Shown here: positions 12,701 to 14,164 of the stretch, piece after piece
Layout of the letters: each line of letters starts with the position of its first letter
Position numbering within the stretch: the stretch's first letter is position 1
Assembly (NCBI GenBank): GCA_036278595.1
Contig: DASUKS010000128.1
Coordinates: forward strand, 1 to 14,164
Reading direction: 5' to 3'
Length of the DNA: 14,164 nucleotides
Source: JADMII01 sp036278595
GTDB taxonomy: Bacteria; Chloroflexota; Dehalococcoidia; DSTF01; JACRBR01
Program-made: the position numbers and the translations under genes
Notes under the pieces: model-generated
Told to the model about the DNA's origin: nothing
The model's database searches: none
What the model saw: only the letters and a program-made list of their open reading frames with translations

Positions 12701-14164
12701 CCCGGCCTCGGCTCGTTCCAGATCGAAGTGACGTACAACTCGAGCGTCATCGCCCTCGGCGTGCGCGAGGGGCCGTTCCTGTCGAGCACAGGCAACGCGA
12801 CGTCGTGCATCACGACCTACATCTCAATGGACGACGTGATCTTCGGCTGCGCGGCACTCGGCTCGCCGGCCAGCGGCCCGACAGGGCAGGGCGTGCTCGC
12901 CTACTTCGACGTGCTGCCGCGCGTGTCCCTGAACCAGCGCGCGACCGACCAGAACGGCATCTTCACGCTGCTGCACGACGTCCAGGCGAATTCGGTGCTG
13001 ACCGACGTGCAGGGCAACCCGATCCCCGTCGAATCCACCAGCGACTCCGTCATCGTCGCGCGGCGCCTCGAAGGCGACCTCAACAAGGACTGCATCGTCA
13101 ACGTGCTCGACGACCAGACCATCGCCGTGCGCTACGGCTCCGTGTTCGGTGTCCTGTCCTACGACCCCCAGTACGACCTCGAGCCGGCGTCCACAGACGG
13201 TGACATCGACATCAAGGACGTGCAGTTCGTCTTCGGGCGGAACGGCAGCACCTGCGAGCACCCTGTGCCGCCGCAGACGCCGCCGCCCGGCGAGACGCCC
13301 ACGATCCCGGCGACGACCACGCCGACGCCCTCCGCGACGACCAGCGTCACCGCGACGCCAACGCCGACGCTGACCGAAACGCCGACCGTGACGCCGTCCG
13401 CGACCTCGACCGCCGTCACGCCGAGCCCGACCGGTACGTTGAGCCCCACCGCGACCGCCGCGGCCACGTTGACGCCGACGCCGACGGCGACAGGCACCTC
13501 GACCGCCGTTGCGACGACGACGCGCACCGCGACCGCAGTGGCCAGCTCAACCGCCGCCACGACGCGCACGCCCGCCGCCACGGGTACGCCATCGCAGACG
13601 CGCACCGCTGTGCCGACCGCCACCAACACCCCGGTGCGGACGACGACGGCCGTCGCCTCCGCGACCGCAGGTACGACGCGCACGCCCGCGGCCACCGCGA
13701 CCGGCACGCGCACGGCCACCCGCACCGCCGTCCCGACCGCCACCAACACGCCCGTCAGCACCACCACGCCGACGCCCACCGCGGTGGCGAGCAGCACGCC
13801 GGAGAGCACGAACACAGCGGCGGCGACTGCCACCGAAACCGCGAGCCCGACGCCGGCCGCGAGCGCCACCATCACCGGGACGGCGAGCCCCACGGCCTCG
13901 GCCATCTCGACCGGCACGCCGGCGTCGCCGACGCGCACCGCTTCGGCCACCGCGAGCCCGCAGTCGACGGAGAGCGCCGCGACCGGCACACCGGCCGCCA
14001 CCCGCACCGCCGCCGCGATCACGCGCACGCCGGCGACGGGCACGCGCACGCCGTTCTCGACGGTGCTCGCCGGGACGCCGAGCGCCGGGCCGACCCGCGT
14101 GTCGACGGTGCTCTCGGGCACGCCGCCCGCCGGCCTGCCCCCGACCGGCGGCCACTCGCCGGCC
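9794..14164 (+). CDS. Very large surface protein: cohesin-like repeats, dockerin-like module, Thr/Pro linkers (3' end outside window)
   Basis: An open frame of at least 1457 codons with no stop before the edge. A TGA lies in frame 9 bases upstream and AAGGGAG 11 bases upstream of ATG 9794. An N-terminal membrane segment covers about 9-27. A Thr/Pro linker (28-123) holds four PTDTxTPxx repeats. Cohesin-like modules follow at about 124-263, 306-443, 501-638, 661-815 and 937-1092, each with 'LGAYEVxLxYDPS', 'GxFLGSTGRxVxC' and 'FGCxTLG' elements, so each has a conserved Cys pair. Between modules 4 and 5 are two hydrophobic segments (882-899 and 916-933) around a basic loop (RREPLLTFVRKNARRR). 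A dockerin-like module (1094-1154) has the calcium loop DLNKDCIVNVLD and ends GDIDIKDVQFVFGRNGSTC. About 300 residues of Thr/Ala/Pro/Ser/Arg repeats follow, then LPPTG (1448-1452). Cohesins and dockerins bind each other to assemble extracellular complexes. Having both in one protein suggests self-assembly or recruitment of partners. The linkers are likely O-glycosylation targets. The modules are weak cohesin matches by eye, not by search. Confidence 0.88.
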   Translation, partial: MSQARKNQIVALSVIIATVFVLTVAFGFPNQDTPLFGPLFEGGSPTAYAPPPEFTLTPTPVATETPTPAPPTDTATPALPTDTATPAPPTDTPTPLPPTDTPTPAGSPTNTPTPSATAPPGAAIERVQPNSVLADLSVPTVTTNVTVELASNLGSYEVLVTYDSSIVNFVSAADSGYLGSTGRSVVCQAPFQDVLGPTLRRVHFGCNTFGSVDGPGGSGTLATLTWSIVGPGTTALHLTPSLTDPLGDSTFAVAYDGSIIVSPDPTSTPTPCPGGPCPTNTPTATPTTTPTASPTPLVNCGAAGTMVCVQPIAESDVSGSLVNVKVAVQQATGLGAFQFTLSYDPSVLSPYTVGDGGFLGSTGRTVFCLPAQFQTGSVQFTCVTLGPAPPPGVTGSGSLALVTFIANNPGSTPLSLSSVILTTVSGAKITATTVDGTRTVLPCSGTCPTPPPTFTPTFTATPLATLTATSTPTPCDGPCPTATPTFTPGPTFTPTPVLPTGLRVLPVTQDVFQTGTFSFDVVVDSVADLGAYEIGIDYDPSLVSFVGVTNGSFLGSSGRTVQCPSFSTSSGNVRFGCATLGGDPAGPTGGGVLAHFTFAGTNVGTSALTISDPLVLTRNAAVIALTSVADGSVTVNPCSGPCPTPTSSPTPGTPTATAVPGGIATLGVVPSAVTAPVGTQFSVNVDISNATNVGAYEVYLDYGKDSAGNFEPGVLQFDGFTNGPFLGSTGRPVTCLDPLFDNLSVRIGCVTGGSSPPGASGAGLLATLTFTVLKPSNLPMQLFVDSGSGGLSDPLGVPMSFATDGSTTTVTITTPTGTIPPPAGAAANVTPPSGGTGSLLRAAPRRPAAPGANTASVSMSYPHAGGGASAWTNFASRGDGRIVFVAVMVLGCTLVAVVARREPLLTFVRKNARRRSAVIAAVAAALLAPAVIANATNPVALFKTPSSANVFVGDGTPLVVSENVAPVAAPGLGSFQIEVTYNSSVIALGVREGPFLSSTGNATSCITTYISMDDVIFGCAALGSPASGPTGQGVLAYFDVLPRVSLNQRATDQNGIFTLLHDVQANSVLTDVQGNPIPVESTSDSVIVARRLEGDLNKDCIVNVLDDQTIAVRYGSVFGVLSYDPQYDLEPASTDGDIDIKDVQFVFGRNGSTCEHPVPPQTPPPGETPTIPATTTPTPSATTSVTATPTPTLTETPTVTPSATSTAVTPSPTGTLSPTATAAATLTPTPTATGTSTAVATTTRTATAVASSTAATTRTPAATGTPSQTRTAVPTATNTPVRTTTAVASATAGTTRTPAATATGTRTATRTAVPTATNTPVSTTTPTPTAVASSTPESTNTAAATATETASPTPAASATITGTASPTASAISTGTPASPTRTASATASPQSTESAATGTPAATRTAAAITRTPATGTRTPFSTVLAGTPSAGPTRVSTVLSGTPPAGLPPTGGHSPA
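10004..10111 (+). repeat. Four tandem 27-base units coding PTDTxTPxx
   Basis: Inside the large surface-protein gene, four units of 27 bases code for PTDTATPAL, PTDTATPAP, PTDTPTPLP and PTDTPTPAG (residues 71-106). They form a short extended Thr/Pro linker next to the membrane segment. Differences between copies are mostly at the last residues and at third codon positions. Confidence 0.75.
10163..13069 (+). repeat. Five diverged cohesin-like modules
   Basis: Units at about 10163-10582, 10709-11122, 11294-11707, 11774-12238 and 12602-13069 code for the same domain of about 140-155 residues. Shared elements in order are a G-(A/S)-(Y/F)-(E/Q) strand, YDPS-like, GxFLGSTGR, a first Cys, FGC with the second Cys, a Gly-rich GPTGxGxLA turn, and in most units an SDPL or DG-xxTV strand. 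Units 1-4 are closest to each other. Unit 5 (FLSSTGNATSC) is the most diverged and stands after the membrane hairpin. Four short P-C-x-G-x-C-P-T motifs mark the module/linker borders. Confidence 0.7.
13073..13255 (+). other. Dockerin-like calcium-binding module within the surface protein
   Basis: Residues 1094-1154. The first loop, D1095-L-N1097-K-D1099-C-I-V-N1103-V-L-D1106, matches the dockerin DxNxDGxxNxxD calcium loop, except that Cys1100 replaces the Gly. After a spacer (YGSVFGVLSYDPQYDLEP) the second half (TDGDIDIKDVQFVFGRNG) is degenerate but keeps Asp1137, Asp1139 and Asp1142. Cys1100 and Cys1154 could form a disulfide closing the module. Confidence 0.7.
13262..14134 (+). repeat. Low-complexity Thr/Ala/Pro/Ser repeat region with a partial 114-120-base duplication
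   Basis: About 290 residues of T-P, T-A-T and T-R-T patterns. Related segments recur: TTRTPAAT is encoded at 13559 and again at 13673, and RTAVPTATNTPV at 13601 and again at 13721, spacings of 114 and 120 bases. This points to an older internal duplication. The peptide should be extended, unstructured and wall-spanning, with many Thr/Ser as possible O-glycan sites. Such repeats are prone to length change and to assembly errors. Confidence 0.7.

Noticed and set aside
13159..14121. Minus-strand 320-codon Val/Ala/Gly-rich frame
   Set aside because: It is the antisense reading of the ACG/CCG/GCC codon repeats in the Thr-rich stalk, with no independent evidence.

Overview
The window is GC-rich DNA with short intergenic gaps, and it looks like a chromosome fragment of a Chloroflexota bacterium (Dehalococcoidia-like). 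This placement is an inference. It rests on a Thr/Pro-repeat surface protein with cohesin-like modules and a dockerin-type calcium loop ending in a 'DIDIKDVQFVFGRNGSTC' segment, on GT87-type membrane glycosyltransferases, and on a Gram-positive-like GyrA. No rRNA, tRNA, CRISPR array, insertion sequence or phage gene was recognised.

Left part (1-4575, all on the minus strand, ordinary housekeeping): the N-terminal part of a DinB/YfiT-family protein cut by the window edge, a 103-residue two-helix membrane protein, a HAD-superfamily hydrolase with an altered motif I, and gyrA, which carries a long Pro/Ala/Lys tail. A convincing intrinsic terminator follows gyrA. A near-identical 20-base sequence sits directly after the stop codons of both gyrA and the HAD gene.

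Centre (4576-5306): a 731-base divergent intergenic region. It holds a candidate gyrA promoter, a perfect 7-bp inverted repeat, a good plus-strand promoter (TTGACG-16-GATACG with TG extension) and then about 430 bases rich in stable hairpins. The last hairpin covers the Shine-Dalgarno sequence of the next gene. This looks like a structured leader or a small RNA plus leader. It matches no RNA family I could recognise.

Right part (5307-14164, all on the plus strand, probable operon): a GT87-type glycosyltransferase fused to a GtrA domain; a second GT-C-type membrane protein starting 2 bases after it; a membrane-anchored extracellular beta-sandwich protein overlapping that by ATGA; and, after 100 bases, a very large open frame (at least 1457 residues, running off the window). 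The large protein has an N-terminal membrane segment, four cohesin-like modules joined by Thr/Pro linkers, a membrane hairpin (or an internal signal peptide), a fifth cohesin-like module, a dockerin-like module, about 300 residues of Thr/Ala/Pro repeats and an LPPTG sequence just before the edge.

My reading, as inference, is that the operon makes a surface scaffold whose Thr-rich linkers are decorated by the lipid-linked-sugar glycosyltransferases encoded upstream. This scaffold/glycosylation unit is the most interesting thing in the window.
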